Positions 9,001 through 18,368 of a DNA stretch of 64,000 bases are shown piece after piece (the first letter of the stretch is position 1; every line of letters starts with the position of its first letter). The DNA lies in NCBI RefSeq assembly GCF_009906855.1, contig NZ_CP047650.1, forward strand, positions 1,674,001 through 1,738,000, read 5' to 3'. This DNA is from Xylophilus rhododendri (GTDB lineage: Bacteria > Pseudomonadota > Gammaproteobacteria > Burkholderiales > Burkholderiaceae_C). A program made the position numbers and the translations under genes. The notes beneath the pieces were generated by a model. It was not told the origin of the DNA. It saw only the letters and a program-made list of their open reading frames with translations, and did not search any database.

Positions 9001-11202
9001 ATGCCCTTGCCCGCCGCCCCCCTTCTTCGCCGTTTTTCGATCGTCGCCCTGCTGGCGCTGGCCTGCTGCGGCAACGCATCGGCGCAATGGCTGAAGGGCT
9101 CGCGCGGCAGCGCCGCGCCGGCCTCCATCACCACGCCGCATGTGCAGGCCGAACTGGTGGCCCATGCGCCCGAGGGCGTGGTGGCGGGCGGCCAGTTCCA
9201 GGCCGGCCTGCGCATCACGCACCAGCCGCACTGGCATACCTACTGGCTGAATCCGGGCGATTCGGGGCTGGCCACGCAGCTGGCCTGGTCGCTGCCCGAC
9301 GGCCTGGCCGCCGGTCCGGTCGCATGGCCGCTGCCGCAGCGCATTCCGGTGGGGCCGCTGGCCAACTACGGCTACGAGAACACGGTGCTGCTGCCGGTCA
9401 CGGTGCAGGTGGCGCCGGGCTTCGCGGCCGCGCCGGGGCAGACCAGCGTGCGGCTGTCGCTGCATGCGCAGTGGCTGGTCTGTCAGCAGGAATGCGTGCC
9501 GGAGGAAGGCGACTTCTCGCTGGAGCTGCCGATGCACAGCGCCACCGCGGCCGACGGAGCGGATTTCGCCGCCGCCCAGGCCGCGCAGCCGCGGGCCCTG
9601 GCGAGCGGCCTCACCGCCACGGTGGACGGCAACAGCCTGAAGCTGGACGGCACCGGCCTGCCGCCCGCCTTGCAGGGCCGCACGCTGGAGCTGTTCCCCG
9701 AGACGCCGGAGATCACCGCGCCCGCCGCCCCGCTGCAGCAGCGCTGGTCAGGCGAACACTGGACCGCCGAGGCCGCCCTGGCCGCGCAGCGCAGCGAAAG
9801 CCCGGCGCTGCTGCCGGTGGTGATCGCCGCCACCGATGCGGCCGGGCAGCGCCAGGGCTGGCGCATCGAAATGCCCGTGGCCGGCCCATGGCCGACGGCG
9901 GCCAAGCCAGTGCCGGTGTCCGCCGCGCTGCAGTCCGCGCTGGCGGACAACGCCGCCGCCGCGCCTGTGGCGGCACAGGCCGCGCCCATGGCCACCTGGC
10001 TCGCGGCCCTGGGCGCCGCGCTGCTGGGCGGTCTGCTGCTCAATCTGATGCCTTGCGTGTTCCCGGTGCTGGCGGTGAAGCTGCTCGGCTTCGCCCGCCA
10101 TGGCGCGGCGCCGCGCCAGCAGCGCATCGCCGGGCTGGCCTATGCGTCGGGAGTGGTGCTGTCCTTTCTGGTGCTGGGTGCGCTGGTGCTGGGCTTGCGC
10201 GCGGCGGGCGAGCAGCTCGGCTGGGGTTTCCAGCTGCAGTCGCCCGTCGTGGTGGCGGCGCTGGCCGCGCTGTTCACCGTGCTGGGGCTGAACCTGGCGG
10301 GGGTCTTCGAATTCGGCATGTGGGCGCCGCGCGGCCTGGCCGGCATGGCGCTGCGCCATCCGGCGGCCGATGCCTTCCTGTCGGGCGTGCTGGCGGTGGC
10401 GATCGCATCGCCCTGCACCGCACCCTTCATGGGCGCTTCGCTGGGCCTGGCGCTGGGCCTGCCGACGGCCCAGGCCCTGCCGGTCTTCGCCGCGCTGGGG
10501 CTGGGCATGGCCCTGCCCTATCTGGGCGCAGCCTGGGTGCCGGCGGTGGCGCGGCTGCTGCCGCGGCCGGGGGCGTGGATGGACATGTTCCGGCGGCTGA
10601 TGGCCTTTCCGATGTTCGCCACGGTGGCCTGGCTGGTCTGGGTGCTGGGCCAGCAGAGCGGCATCGACGGCGCCGGCGCCCTGCTGCTGTTGCTGGTGGC
10701 CGGCTCGGCCTGCCTCTGGGCGCTGGCGCTGCGCGGCCGCGCCCGTGCCTGGCTGGGCGGCGCCACGGCCCTGCTGCTGATCGGCCTGCTGACGGCCGTG
10801 GGCCCGCGTGCGGTGTCGGCCCTGCCGCCGCAGCAGGCCGCCGCCGATGCCGCTGCCCGCTGGCAGCCCTGGAGCGAGGACAAGGTGCGCAGCCTGCTGG
10901 CCGAAGGCCGCCCGGTGTTCGTGGACTTCACCGCCAGCTGGTGCGTGACCTGCCAGGTCAATGAACGCAGCACCCTGGCCGACGACGGCGTGCTGCAGGC
11001 CCTGGACGGCAAACGCGTGGCCCTGCTGCGCGCCGACTGGACCCGCCAGGACCCCGCCATCACCCGCGCCCTGCGGGCGCTGGGGCGCAGCGGCGTGCCG
11101 GTCTATGTGCTGCACGCGCCCGGCCGGCCGCCGCAGGTGCTGACGGAGCTGCTGAGCCGCGACGAGGTGAAGGCCGCCCTGGCGGCGCTGCCCGCCAGGT
11201 AA
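9001..11202 (+). CDS. DsbD/ScsB-like thiol:disulfide interchange protein
   Basis: Carries reducing equivalents from cytoplasmic thioredoxin across the inner membrane to periplasmic partners. The layout is a signal peptide (cleavage near CGNASA), an N-terminal periplasmic domain with a Cys pair (CQQEC, Cys161/Cys165), a multi-helix CcdA-like core whose redox cysteines lie in LMPCVFP (Cys352) and ASPCTAP (Cys472), and a C-terminal thioredoxin domain with active site WCVTC (Cys648/Cys651). The 733-residue length and large N-terminal domain fit the ScsB-like branch better than classical DsbD. ATG 9001 is chosen because it begins the signal peptide. The partner and substrate are not shown by the context. 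Confidence 0.88.
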   Translation: MPLPAAPLLRRFSIVALLALACCGNASAQWLKGSRGSAAPASITTPHVQAELVAHAPEGVVAGGQFQAGLRITHQPHWHTYWLNPGDSGLATQLAWSLPDGLAAGPVAWPLPQRIPVGPLANYGYENTVLLPVTVQVAPGFAAAPGQTSVRLSLHAQWLVCQQECVPEEGDFSLELPMHSATAADGADFAAAQAAQPRALASGLTATVDGNSLKLDGTGLPPALQGRTLELFPETPEITAPAAPLQQRWSGEHWTAEAALAAQRSESPALLPVVIAATDAAGQRQGWRIEMPVAGPWPTAAKPVPVSAALQSALADNAAAAPVAAQAAPMATWLAALGAALLGGLLLNLMPCVFPVLAVKLLGFARHGAAPRQQRIAGLAYASGVVLSFLVLGALVLGLRAAGEQLGWGFQLQSPVVVAALAALFTVLGLNLAGVFEFGMWAPRGLAGMALRHPAADAFLSGVLAVAIASPCTAPFMGASLGLALGLPTAQALPVFAALGLGMALPYLGAAWVPAVARLLPRPGAWMDMFRRLMAFPMFATVAWLVWVLGQQSGIDGAGALLLLLVAGSACLWALALRGRARAWLGGATALLLIGLLTAVGPRAVSALPPQQAAADAAARWQPWSEDKVRSLLAEGRPVFVDFTASWCVTCQVNERSTLADDGVLQALDGKRVALLRADWTRQDPAITRALRALGRSGVPVYVLHAPGRPPQVLTELLSRDEVKAALAALPAR

Positions 11203-11237
11203 CGTTCGCCCGGGAGGGCCCTGCCACAATCCCGGCC

Positions 11238-12392
11238 ATGGTTTCCTCCTCTACCTCCTCCCCCTTCGCGCCGCTGCAGAACGACAGCTTCCTGCGCGCC
11301 TGCCGCCGCCAGGCCACCGAGCACACGCCCATCTGGCTGATGCGCCAGGCCGGCCGCTACCTGCCGGAATACCGCGCCACCCGCGCCCAGGCCGGCAGCT
11401 TCATGGGCCTGGCCACCAGCCCCGACTACGCCACCGAGGTCACGCTGCAGCCGCTGGAGCGTTTTCCGCTGGATGCCGCCATCCTCTTCTCCGACATCCT
11501 GACCGTTCCCGACGCCATGGGCCTGGGCCTGTCCTTCGCCGAGGGCGAAGGCCCGCGCTTCGCCCATCCGGTGCGCGACGAGGCTGCCGTCGCCGGCCTG
11601 CAGGTGCCGGACATGGACCGCCTGCGATATGTGTTCGACGCGGTCGGCTCGATCCGCCGCGCCCTGTCCGGCCGGGTGCCGCTGATCGGCTTCTCGGGCA
11701 GCCCCTGGACCCTGGCCTGCTACATGGTCGAAGGCGCCGGCTCCTCGGACTACCGGCGCATCAAGACCATGCTGTACGCCCGGCCGGACCTGCTGCACCG
11801 CATCCTGGAGATCAACGCCCTGTCGGTCGCCGCCTATCTGAATGCGCAGATCGACGCCGGCGCGCAGGCGGTGATGGTGTTCGACAGCTGGGGCGGCGTG
11901 CTGGCCGACGGCGCCTTCCAGGCCTTCAGCATGGCCTACACCGCCCGGGTGCTGCAGGCGCTCAAGCGCCAGGGCCCGGACGGCCAGGACGTGCCGCGCC
12001 TGGTCTTCACCAAGGGCGGCGGCCTGTGGCTGCCCGACATGAACACCCTGGACTGCGAAGTGCTGGGCCTGGACTGGACCGTCAACCTGGCCGCCGCGCG
12101 CGCGGCCGTGGGCGGCGCGGCCGGCGGCCCCGGCAAGGCGCTGCAGGGCAATATCGACCCGAACGTGCTGTTCGCCGCACCTGAACAGGTGCAGGCCGAG
12201 GCCCGCAAGGTGCTGGAGAGTTTCGGCACGCCCCATACCGATGCATCGACCACCGGCCCAACGCACATCTTCAACCTCGGCCACGGCATCAACCAGCACA
12301 CGCCGCCGGAAAACGTGGCCGCGCTGGTCGATTGCGTTCATGCCCATTCCCGGGCCATGCGAGCCTCTCGCCAGGCTGCGCCAAGTGCTTGA
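11238..12392 (+). CDS. hemE: Uroporphyrinogen decarboxylase
   Basis: Converts uroporphyrinogen III to coproporphyrinogen III in haem biosynthesis, in the cytosol. Both family signatures are present: [16 protein letters not shown] near residue 31 and [16 protein letters not shown]. Further conserved blocks are [18 protein letters not shown] and GNIDPNVL. At 384 residues it is slightly longer than usual because of a short Ser/Thr-rich N-terminus. The TGA stop lies inside the first copy of a repeated module that fills the hemE-priA gap. Confidence 0.96.
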   Translation: MVSSSTSSPFAPLQNDSFLRACRRQATEHTPIWLMRQAGRYLPEYRATRAQAGSFMGLATSPDYATEVTLQPLERFPLDAAILFSDILTVPDAMGLGLSFAEGEGPRFAHPVRDEAAVAGLQVPDMDRLRYVFDAVGSIRRALSGRVPLIGFSGSPWTLACYMVEGAGSSDYRRIKTMLYARPDLLHRILEINALSVAAYLNAQIDAGAQAVMVFDSWGGVLADGAFQAFSMAYTARVLQALKRQGPDGQDVPRLVFTKGGGLWLPDMNTLDCEVLGLDWTVNLAAARAAVGGAAGGPGKALQGNIDPNVLFAAPEQVQAEARKVLESFGTPHTDASTTGPTHIFNLGHGINQHTPPENVAALVDCVHAHSRAMRASRQAAPSA

Positions 12393-12513
12393 TTCATAAG
12401 GGATAGCCCGGACTGCCTGTTTGCCGGGCATTCCGGTGAAAGCCTTATTCGGCGCGGCTTTGCGGACATACGCACCGGTCTTTCAACACAGTTGTCCACA
12501 AAAACCGGGGCGC
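12389..12513 (+). repeat. DnaA-box module, copy 1
   Basis: Begins TTGATTCATAA at the hemE stop codon. A GC-rich hairpin follows (GCCCGG 12406-12411 with CCGGGC 12424-12429), then GAAAGCCTT (12438) and TTGTCCACAAAAACCG (12492). Copy 2 has the same elements at the same spacing to within one base (offsets 49 and 103 here, 48 and 102 there). Confidence 0.7.
12492..12500 (+). promoter_or_regulatory. DnaA-box-like site 1
   Basis: TTGTCCACA, one mismatch from TTWTNCACA, at the end of module copy 1. Confidence 0.5.
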
Positions 12514-12781
12514 TCCGGGAAAATTCTTTTGAATCAACAGCTTGCGGAAGCTCTGGGGTCAGGCAAAAGTCAGGTCGGCAGCAGGATAGAGCACTGACGC
12601 AAAAGCCGGGGTTTACCCGAGATCGCCGCCGGCCCTGCGCCGATTCCAAAACGCCACCAATCGGCCACTTCGCCGCCAGCCCGCATGGCGACTGGCTTTG
12701 CGCCGGCCCATATTTTTGCGTCCTGGTGTCCGATCCGCAGCACAGGGGTGTCAAGGGAAAAATTTGCGTCCCAGATCTTGC

Positions 12782-12790
12782 TTATGCACA
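12782..12790 (+). promoter_or_regulatory. DnaA-box-like site 2
   Basis: TTATGCACA fits the consensus TTWTNCACA. It lies between the two module copies and is not part of a repeat. Confidence 0.5.
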
Positions 12791-12866
12791 AAAATCGTGA
12801 TCCACGTTTTGTACCGGCCTGCGAGATGCTCTTGCGAGAACTTGGCAAGAGTGATCCGCTAAGTCA

Positions 12867-12991
12867 TTGATTCATAAAGAAAAGTGTCGTTGCCGTTTTT
12901 TGTGGCAAAACGTAGAAAGCCTTGCTGGGCGCGGGTTTGGCGCCGCTCACCACGGAGTATCAACAAAGTTATCCACAAAAACCGTGCAAAC
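12867..12991 (+). repeat. DnaA-box module, copy 2
   Basis: Begins TTGATTCATAA, followed by a weak hairpin (TTGCC...GGCAA), GAAAGCCTT (12915) and TTATCCACAAAAACCG (12969). It is collinear with the module starting at 12389, 478 bp upstream. The hairpin sequence differs but its position is kept, which suggests selection for structure or old divergence. Confidence 0.7.
12969..12977 (+). promoter_or_regulatory. DnaA box 3 (perfect)
   Basis: TTATCCACA, the canonical strong DnaA box, within the string TCAACAAAGTTATCCACA that recurs at 13250. Confidence 0.65.
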
Positions 12992-13073
12992 CCGCATGCC
13001 GCTGGCCGCGGCACGCCTTCGGTGCATGGTTTGGAGCCCCGGCTCAAGTGAACGCCCCCCAACTATCCGGCAG

Positions 13074-13082
13074 TTGTGCACA
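13074..13082 (+). promoter_or_regulatory. DnaA-box-like site 4
   Basis: TTGTGCACA, one mismatch from TTWTNCACA. Confidence 0.4.
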
Positions 13083-13249
13083 GAGGGAAGACAGCTCCAC
13101 CTAGCGCTCTTTTTTCCCGCGCTTGGCGAGGTACGCATCGCAAGCTCATGATCAAAAAGACTTTTTATCGCATCATTGCATCCATGACATGCAAACCGCC
13201 GGAATCGGACATCAAAACCGACGATACTCGCGGCCCGCTGTCAACAAAG

Positions 13250-13258
13250 TTATCCACA
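13250..13258 (+). promoter_or_regulatory. DnaA box 5 (perfect)
   Basis: TTATCCACA, 51 bp upstream of the priA start and preceded by TCAACAAAG as at box 3. It is well placed to regulate priA transcription. Confidence 0.65.
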
Positions 13259-13308
13259 GAACGGCAGACGCTTGTCGCCGGACCCTTTTTCCGCCCGACT
13301 GACCGCCT

Positions 13309-15387
13309 GTGAGCTTTCTTGTTTCCGTCGTCGTTCAGACCCCCGCGCACAGCGCCCTGGCCGCCGCCCTGAGCTACCGCTGCGACCGCCGGCTGCAGCC
13401 CGGCACCCTGGTGCGTGTGCCGCTGGGCTCGCGCGAGGTGCTGGGCGTGGTGTGGGATGGCGAGGCCGGAGGCCATGGCGAGGGCGTCGAGCTGAAATCG
13501 ATCGCGGCGGTGCTCGACGGCCTGCCGCCGCTGGATGCCGCCTGGCGCGCGCTGGTGGGCTTCGCGGCGCGCTACTACCAACGGGCCATCGGCGAGGTGG
13601 CGCTGTCGGCCCTGCCGCCGCAGCTGCGCAACCTGGACGCCACCCAGCTGGAGCGCCGCCTGGGCCGCAAGGCCGTGCTGCGCCTGGCCGAGGAAGCCCC
13701 GGCGCAGCAGGTTCCCGAGGCCACGCCCGAGCAGGCCCAGGCCCTGGAGCAGCTGGCGGCCGGCAGCGGCGCCTTCCTGCTTTTCGGCGCCACTGGCAGC
13801 GGCAAGACCGAGGTCTATCTGCGCAGCGTCGCCGCCATGCTGGCGGCCCGGCCCGACGCCCAGGCGCTGGTGATGGTGCCGGAGATCAACCTGACGCCGC
13901 AGCTGGAGGCGCGTTTCCGGGCGCGTTTCGGCGAGGCCACCGTCGTCTCGCTGCACAGCGGCATGACCAATCCGCAGCGGCTCAAGAGCTGGCTGGCGGC
14001 GCATACCGGCAGCGCACGCATCGTGCTGGGCACCCGCATGGCGGTGTTTGCCTCGATGCCGCGCCTGGGCCTGATCGTGGTCGACGAGGAGCACGACCCC
14101 AGCTACAAGCAGCAGGAAGGCGCGCGTTATTCGGCGCGCGACCTGGCCGTGTGGCGCGGCCACCAGGAAGGGGTGCGGGTGATCCTGGGTTCGGCCACGC
14201 CTTCGCTGGAGAGCTGGTACCACAGCCGTCCGGCCAGCGCCGAGGATGCCGGCGGCCGCTACCGGCGGCTGGACATGCCGGCCCGCGTCGGCGCCGGCGC
14301 CCTGCCGCGGGTACGGCTGGTGGACATGCAGCAGCAGCCGCGCGGCACCGTCTTCACGCCCGCCCTGCTCGAAGCCATGCGCGAGCGCATAGGCCGCGGC
14401 GAGCAGTCGCTGGTGCTGCTCAACCGCCGCGGCTATGCGCCGGTGCTGGCCTGCGGCGACTGCGACTGGAAAAGCGAATGTCCGCACTGCAGCGCCTTCC
14501 GGGTGTTCCACAAGGTCGACCGCAGCCTCCGCTGCCACCACTGCGGCTTCACCCAGGCGGTGCCGCGCGCCTGCCCGTCCTGCGGCAACCTGGACATCGC
14601 GCCGGTGGGCCGCGGCACCGAACGCCTGGAGGAGCTGCTGGCCGAGCGCCTGGCCGACACCCTGCGGCCGGACGGCTCCCCGGTGCGCATCGCCCGCATC
14701 GATGCCGACACCACCCGGCTGCGCGGCGCGCTCGAATCGCAGCTGGCGCAGGTGCATTCGGGTGACGTGGATGTGCTGGTCGGCACCCAGATGGTGGCCA
14801 AGGGCCATGACTTCCGGCGCATGACGCTGGTGGCGGCGATCAACCCGGACGGCGCCCTGTTCTCCGCCGATTTCCGCGCGCCCGAGCGGCTCTTCGCCCT
14901 GCTGATGCAGGCCGGCGGGCGGGCCGGCCGCGACGCCGCGCAAGGCGATGTCAGCGAGCTGTGGGTGCAGACCTTCCACCCCACCCATGCACTCTTCGCC
15001 ACCCTGCGCCGGCACGACTATCCGGCCTTCGCCGCCGCGCAGCTGGAAGAGCGCCGTTCGGCCGGCCTGCCGCCCTGGGCCGCCCAGGCGCTGGTGCGGG
15101 CCGAGGCGCGCAGCCAGGAGATCGCCCAGCAGTTCCTGCGCGCCGCCCGGGCCGCCGCCACCGAGGCGGGGCTGGATGCCGATGGCCGGGTGGTCGCCTT
15201 CGATGCGGTGCCGATGTCGCTGCAGCGGGTGGCCAATGTGGAGCGGGCGCAGATGCTGCTGGAGAGCACCAACCGCCCCGCCCTGCAGCGTTTCCTGGCC
15301 GCCTGGCAGCCGCTGCTGCATGCGGCCCGGGCGGAGCACAAGGGGGTGATCCGCTGGGCGATCGATGTGGATCCGCTGGCCATCTAA
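13309..15387 (+). CDS. priA: Primosomal protein N' (replication restart helicase PriA)
   Basis: 3'-5' superfamily 2 helicase that reloads the replisome at collapsed forks. Visible are the N-terminal DNA-binding domain (residues 1-100), Walker A GATGSGKTE (160-168), the DEEH box (259-262), motif III GSATPSLESW and the zinc-binding cysteines between residues about 382 and 438 (CGDC, CPHC, CHHC, CPSC). Helicase motifs V/VI appear as GTQMVAKGHDF and QAGGRAGR. The start is GTG 13309, the first start in frame before SFLVSVVVQTP; 692 residues is normal. A cluster of DnaA-box-like sites lies directly upstream. Confidence 0.96.
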   Translation: MSFLVSVVVQTPAHSALAAALSYRCDRRLQPGTLVRVPLGSREVLGVVWDGEAGGHGEGVELKSIAAVLDGLPPLDAAWRALVGFAARYYQRAIGEVALSALPPQLRNLDATQLERRLGRKAVLRLAEEAPAQQVPEATPEQAQALEQLAAGSGAFLLFGATGSGKTEVYLRSVAAMLAARPDAQALVMVPEINLTPQLEARFRARFGEATVVSLHSGMTNPQRLKSWLAAHTGSARIVLGTRMAVFASMPRLGLIVVDEEHDPSYKQQEGARYSARDLAVWRGHQEGVRVILGSATPSLESWYHSRPASAEDAGGRYRRLDMPARVGAGALPRVRLVDMQQQPRGTVFTPALLEAMRERIGRGEQSLVLLNRRGYAPVLACGDCDWKSECPHCSAFRVFHKVDRSLRCHHCGFTQAVPRACPSCGNLDIAPVGRGTERLEELLAERLADTLRPDGSPVRIARIDADTTRLRGALESQLAQVHSGDVDVLVGTQMVAKGHDFRRMTLVAAINPDGALFSADFRAPERLFALLMQAGGRAGRDAAQGDVSELWVQTFHPTHALFATLRRHDYPAFAAAQLEERRSAGLPPWAAQALVRAEARSQEIAQQFLRAARAAATEAGLDADGRVVAFDAVPMSLQRVANVERAQMLLESTNRPALQRFLAAWQPLLHAARAEHKGVIRWAIDVDPLAI

Positions 15388-15448
15388 ACATCTGATAACG
15401 GACAGCCGGTAACTTGCCCTGCGATCCCAGGCCGCAGACTGGCGGGCC

Positions 15449-16183
15449 ATGTCCACCGCCCGACGTATCGCCACCCTGATCCTGCTCCTGGCCGTCGCGG
15501 CCCTGGGCTGGTGCGCCTATCTGGCCTGGCAGGACCGCCTGCCGCTGCCGCCGCGCTGGAACCCCTTGGCGCCGCTGGGCCTGGCGGAGGAACCCGGGCC
15601 GCTCACCCGCTACAAGCTCTCCCGCCTGGCCGATGCACCGCCCGCGGCCTGTTATGCCTGGCTCGACGCGGCCGGCGTGAAGCACCAGCCGCTGGGCGAC
15701 CGCAGCGAGACCGACAGCTGCGGCTGGCAGGGCGCGACCCGGCTGTCGGCCTTCGGTTCGGTGCGCCTGGCCAGCACCGCGCCGCTGGCCTGCCCGACGG
15801 TGGTGGCGCTGGCGCTGTGGGAGCGCCATGCCCTGCAGCCGGCCGCGATCGTGCAGTTCGGCTCGCCGGTCACCGGCATCGAACATCTGGGCAGCTATGC
15901 CTGCCGCAACATCTATGGCGGCGCGGCCGACCGCCGCAGCGAGCATGCGAGCGCCAATGCACTGGACATCTCGGCCTTCCGGCTGGCCAACGGGCGGCGC
16001 ATCACGGTGCTGGATCCGTCGAGGAAACGCGAGGCCTCGCCGCAGGCGCCCGAGGGCCTGTTCCTGCGCGAGGCGGCCCAGGGCGCCTGCCCCTTCTTCT
16101 CGGCGGTGCTGGGCCCCGGCTACAACGCGGCGCACCGCGACCACCTGCACCTGGACCGCGGCCCCTACCGCGTCTGCAGCTAA
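15449..16183 (+). CDS. Extensin-like, LAS-type protein with N-terminal membrane anchor
   Basis: 244 residues: one N-terminal hydrophobic segment (IATLILLLAVAALGWCAYLA), then an extensin-like C-terminal domain as found in many Proteobacteria. Two blocks fit the zinc-binding pattern of LAS peptidases (D-Ala-D-Ala carboxypeptidase/VanY type): HASANALDIS (His-x6-Asp) and HRDHLHLD (His-x-His). Paired cysteines (CYAW, CGW, CP, CRN, CPF) suggest disulfides in the periplasm. A cell-wall peptidase role is inferred from these motifs; the family is not well characterised. Its last four bases overlap the convergent kinase gene. Confidence 0.8.
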   Translation: MSTARRIATLILLLAVAALGWCAYLAWQDRLPLPPRWNPLAPLGLAEEPGPLTRYKLSRLADAPPAACYAWLDAAGVKHQPLGDRSETDSCGWQGATRLSAFGSVRLASTAPLACPTVVALALWERHALQPAAIVQFGSPVTGIEHLGSYACRNIYGGAADRRSEHASANALDISAFRLANGRRITVLDPSRKREASPQAPEGLFLREAAQGACPFFSAVLGPGYNAAHRDHLHLDRGPYRVCS

Positions 16184-17556
16184 GACTCGTAGGAATTGCC
16201 GGCGGGGCCTTCGAAGGGCAGCAGCAGCATGCGGGCCTCCATGCCGCGTTTGCCTTCGGGCAGCGGCGAAACCAGCTCCAGCCGGGCGTGGTGCCGCTCG
16301 ACGATGGTGGTCACGATCGAAAGCCCCAGCCCGTAGCCGATAGGCCGCGCCGAATGGCGTGCATGGCGGGTGCGCAGGGCCTGCAGCCGCGCCGGCTCCA
16401 CGCCTTCGCCGTAATCGCGCACCACCAGCATGCAGGGCGCCTCCACCCGCAGTTCGACTCGGCCGTCGCTGTAGCGCAGGCCGTTCTCCACCAGGTTGCG
16501 CAAGGCGATGGCCAGGGCATCGAAGTCGCCTCGCGCCACCAGCGGCCCGGCGCTCTCGGCCACCTCCAGTTGCAGACGGGCCTGCAGGGCCGGCGTCTGC
16601 CAGAACTCCTCGGCGATGGTGGCGGCCAGGCGGGCCAGGTCCACCGGCTGGTCCGGCAGCACGGCGCCGGCCTCGGCGCGCGAGAGCTGCAGCAGTTTTT
16701 CCGCGCGCTGCGACAGCACGTTGAGCGAGGCCAGCGCGGCCTCCACATCGGTGCGTTCCAGCGCACCTTCGAGGGCGGTCTGCAGCCGCAGCCGCGCGGC
16801 CGCCAGCGGCGTGCGCAGCTCGTGCGCCGCGTTGGCCGACAGGGCGCGTTCCACATCGAGCGCATCGGCCAGGCGGCCCAGCAGGCGGTTGACGTGTTCG
16901 CCCACCGATTGCAGCTCGCGCGGCATGCCGTCCACCACCACCGGCCGCAGGTCGTTGCCGCCGCGCCGGGCGATCTCGCTCTCCAGCCGCTGCAGCACCG
17001 TCAGCTCGCCGCGCGCCACCGTGCCCAGCAGCAAAAAGAGCACGGCCATCACCGCCAGCATCGGCAAGGTCAGGCCGATCAGCACCCGGTGCACCGCATG
17101 GCGCCGCTCGGAGCGCGGATCGGCCAGCTGCAGCAGCAGGCCGCGCTGCGGATGGTGGGCAGTGAAGACGCGCCAGCCATCGATGTTGAAGTAACCCGGC
17201 CGCAGCGGCACCTTGTCGAAGAACATCTCCCGGGGCTCGTCGCGCGGGATCAGCAGCACGCGGCCGGATTCGTCGACCAGGCGGAAGATCAGCGTGTCGC
17301 CGCTGGCCTGCGGCGGCGGCTCCACCACCGGCGGCTGGCCGGGGCCGGGCATGCCGGCCACTTCCAGGTCGTGCGCGGCCACGTCGAGCAGGCGCAGGCC
17401 GCTTTCCTCGAGTTCGCTGTCGAAGTTGCGGTTGATCTCGTAGTGCACGAAACCCACCGCGCCGCACAGGCAGGCCACCCAGGCGGCGGCCACGCACAGC
17501 AGCAGCACCCGGGTCAGGCGCTGCGCCAGCGTGGCGGGGCGGCGCATGGCCTTCAC
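16180..17556 (-). CDS. QseC/PmrB-type sensor histidine kinase
   Basis: Inner-membrane kinase with two transmembrane segments (about residues 15-37 and 157-180) flanking a periplasmic sensor of about 120 residues. A HAMP-like linker, HisKA with AHELRTPLAAAR (His245) and an HATPase with NLVENGLRYS and GYGLGLSIV follow. The ATG overlaps the stop of the response-regulator gene by four bases, so the pair is translated together. The eptA gene on the other side of the shared intergenic region suggests that the system controls lipid A modification, as PmrAB does; QseBC is the alternative name by sequence type. The signal is unknown. Confidence 0.88.
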   Translation of the reverse strand: MKAMRRPATLAQRLTRVLLLCVAAAWVACLCGAVGFVHYEINRNFDSELEESGLRLLDVAAHDLEVAGMPGPGQPPVVEPPPQASGDTLIFRLVDESGRVLLIPRDEPREMFFDKVPLRPGYFNIDGWRVFTAHHPQRGLLLQLADPRSERRHAVHRVLIGLTLPMLAVMAVLFLLLGTVARGELTVLQRLESEIARRGGNDLRPVVVDGMPRELQSVGEHVNRLLGRLADALDVERALSANAAHELRTPLAAARLRLQTALEGALERTDVEAALASLNVLSQRAEKLLQLSRAEAGAVLPDQPVDLARLAATIAEEFWQTPALQARLQLEVAESAGPLVARGDFDALAIALRNLVENGLRYSDGRVELRVEAPCMLVVRDYGEGVEPARLQALRTRHARHSARPIGYGLGLSIVTTIVERHHARLELVSPLPEGKRGMEARMLLLPFEGPAGNSYES

Positions 17557-18233
17557 CGGCCGCCCGCGTCCGGCACGAAAGACAGGCGGTAGCCCAGGCC
17601 GCGCAGGGTCTGGATGTGCTCCCGGCCGAGCTTGCGGCGCAGGCGGCTGATGAAGACTTCGAGGGTGTTGCTGTCGGTCTCGCTGTCAAAACCATAGAGC
17701 GCGTCCTGCAGCACCTCGCGGGTGTGGATGCGTTCGGGCCGGCTGGCCATCACCCGCAGCAGGGCCCATTCCTTCGAGGTGAGCGTCACCGGCGCGCCGT
17801 GCAGGCGCACCAGGTCGCGCGAAAGGTCGATCTCCAGCGGGCCCAGCTGCAGCACCGGATGGTCGGAAGCGGCGCCGCGCCGGCGTTCGATGGCGCGCAG
17901 CCGCGCCAGCAGTTCGCCGGGGTCGTAGGGTTTGACGAGATAGTCGTCGGCACCGGCATCGAGGCCGCGGATGCGGTCGCTGACCTGGTCGCGCGCGGTG
18001 AGCACGATCACCGCCGGCATCTCCGGCAAGGCCCGCAGATGCGGCAGCAGGGACAGGCCGTCGCCGTCCTCCAGGTGCAGGTCGAGCAGCACGGCCGCAT
18101 AACGCGCACCGGCCAGGGCGGCCCGCGCCGCATGCAGGCTGGGAGCCGCATCCACCACGAAGGCCTTGGCCCGCAGGTAGCCGCAAACGGCGTCGGACAG
18201 GGGCAGATCGTCTTCGACGAGCAGGATTCGCAT
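17553..18233 (-). CDS. OmpR-family response regulator (QseB/PmrA type)
   Basis: 226 residues. The receiver domain has the acidic pocket EDD (residues 7-9), phosphoacceptor Asp51 (VLLDLHLEDGDG), Thr/Ala switch VLTARD and Lys in LVKPYDPGEL. The winged-helix DNA-binding domain contains TLTSKEWALL, VLEVFISRLRRKLG-type recognition residues and GLGYRL. It is transcribed away from eptA. An 8-bp inverted repeat in the intergenic region (18304-18333) is a candidate operator for this protein or for another regulator. Confidence 0.92.
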   Translation of the reverse strand: MRILLVEDDLPLSDAVCGYLRAKAFVVDAAPSLHAARAALAGARYAAVLLDLHLEDGDGLSLLPHLRALPEMPAVIVLTARDQVSDRIRGLDAGADDYLVKPYDPGELLARLRAIERRRGAASDHPVLQLGPLEIDLSRDLVRLHGAPVTLTSKEWALLRVMASRPERIHTREVLQDALYGFDSETDSNTLEVFISRLRRKLGREHIQTLRGLGYRLSFVPDAGGR

Positions 18234-18303
18234 GGCGGGCGCGCGAGGCGCGTGAAAAAAACAGCGCCCAGTTTATGCGGGTTGTATCCGGGGGATCGCG
18301 AAA

Positions 18304-18333
18304 GCTGAATGCTTTATGAACAAGTCATTCAGC
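18304..18333. promoter_or_regulatory. Inverted repeat between the two-component genes and eptA
   Basis: GCTGAATG (18304-18311) and CATTCAGC (18326-18333) are perfect inverted complements separated by 14 bp. The site is centred about 50 bp upstream of eptA and 85 bp upstream of the response-regulator start. This layout suits an operator for a dimeric regulator. It does not match the classical PmrA half-site (CTTAA). Confidence 0.5.
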
Positions 18334-18368
18334 GGTAGGTCAGTGCAAGCTGTTACTTTCGATGGATC

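Larger units (their letters stand above)
12393..13308. other. 916-bp non-coding region between hemE and priA
   Basis: The longest gene-free stretch in the window, clearly richer in A+T than its flanks. It holds five sites like the DnaA box TTWTNCACA, all in the same orientation, at 12492, 12782, 12969, 13074 and 13250. It also holds two diverged direct repeats of about 125 bp (from 12389 and 12867) and a looser third copy (about 13146-13258), each ending in a DnaA-like box. Short open frames here have no codon bias or family features and I reject them. No transposase, tRNA or rRNA is visible. Confidence 0.75.

Noticed and set aside
12406..12429. Hairpin after hemE as a rho-independent terminator
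   Set aside because: The stem is GC-rich but no T-run follows; it is better explained as part of the repeated module.
12867..13151. Small open frames in the hemE-priA gap
   Set aside because: They cross the DnaA-box repeats, lack a ribosome-binding site and show no codon bias or family motifs.
13165..15474. Long open frame on the minus strand across priA
   Set aside because: It is antisense to a clear priA gene and its His/Gln/Gly/Arg-rich translation is what GC-rich codons give in reverse. Many similar long frames (for example 2235-3380, 35517-37916, 45795-47702) were left out for the same reason.
18234..18368. Classical PmrA box (two CTTAA half-sites) before eptA
   Set aside because: No such pair is present; the only clear symmetric site is GCTGAATG-N14-CATTCAGC.
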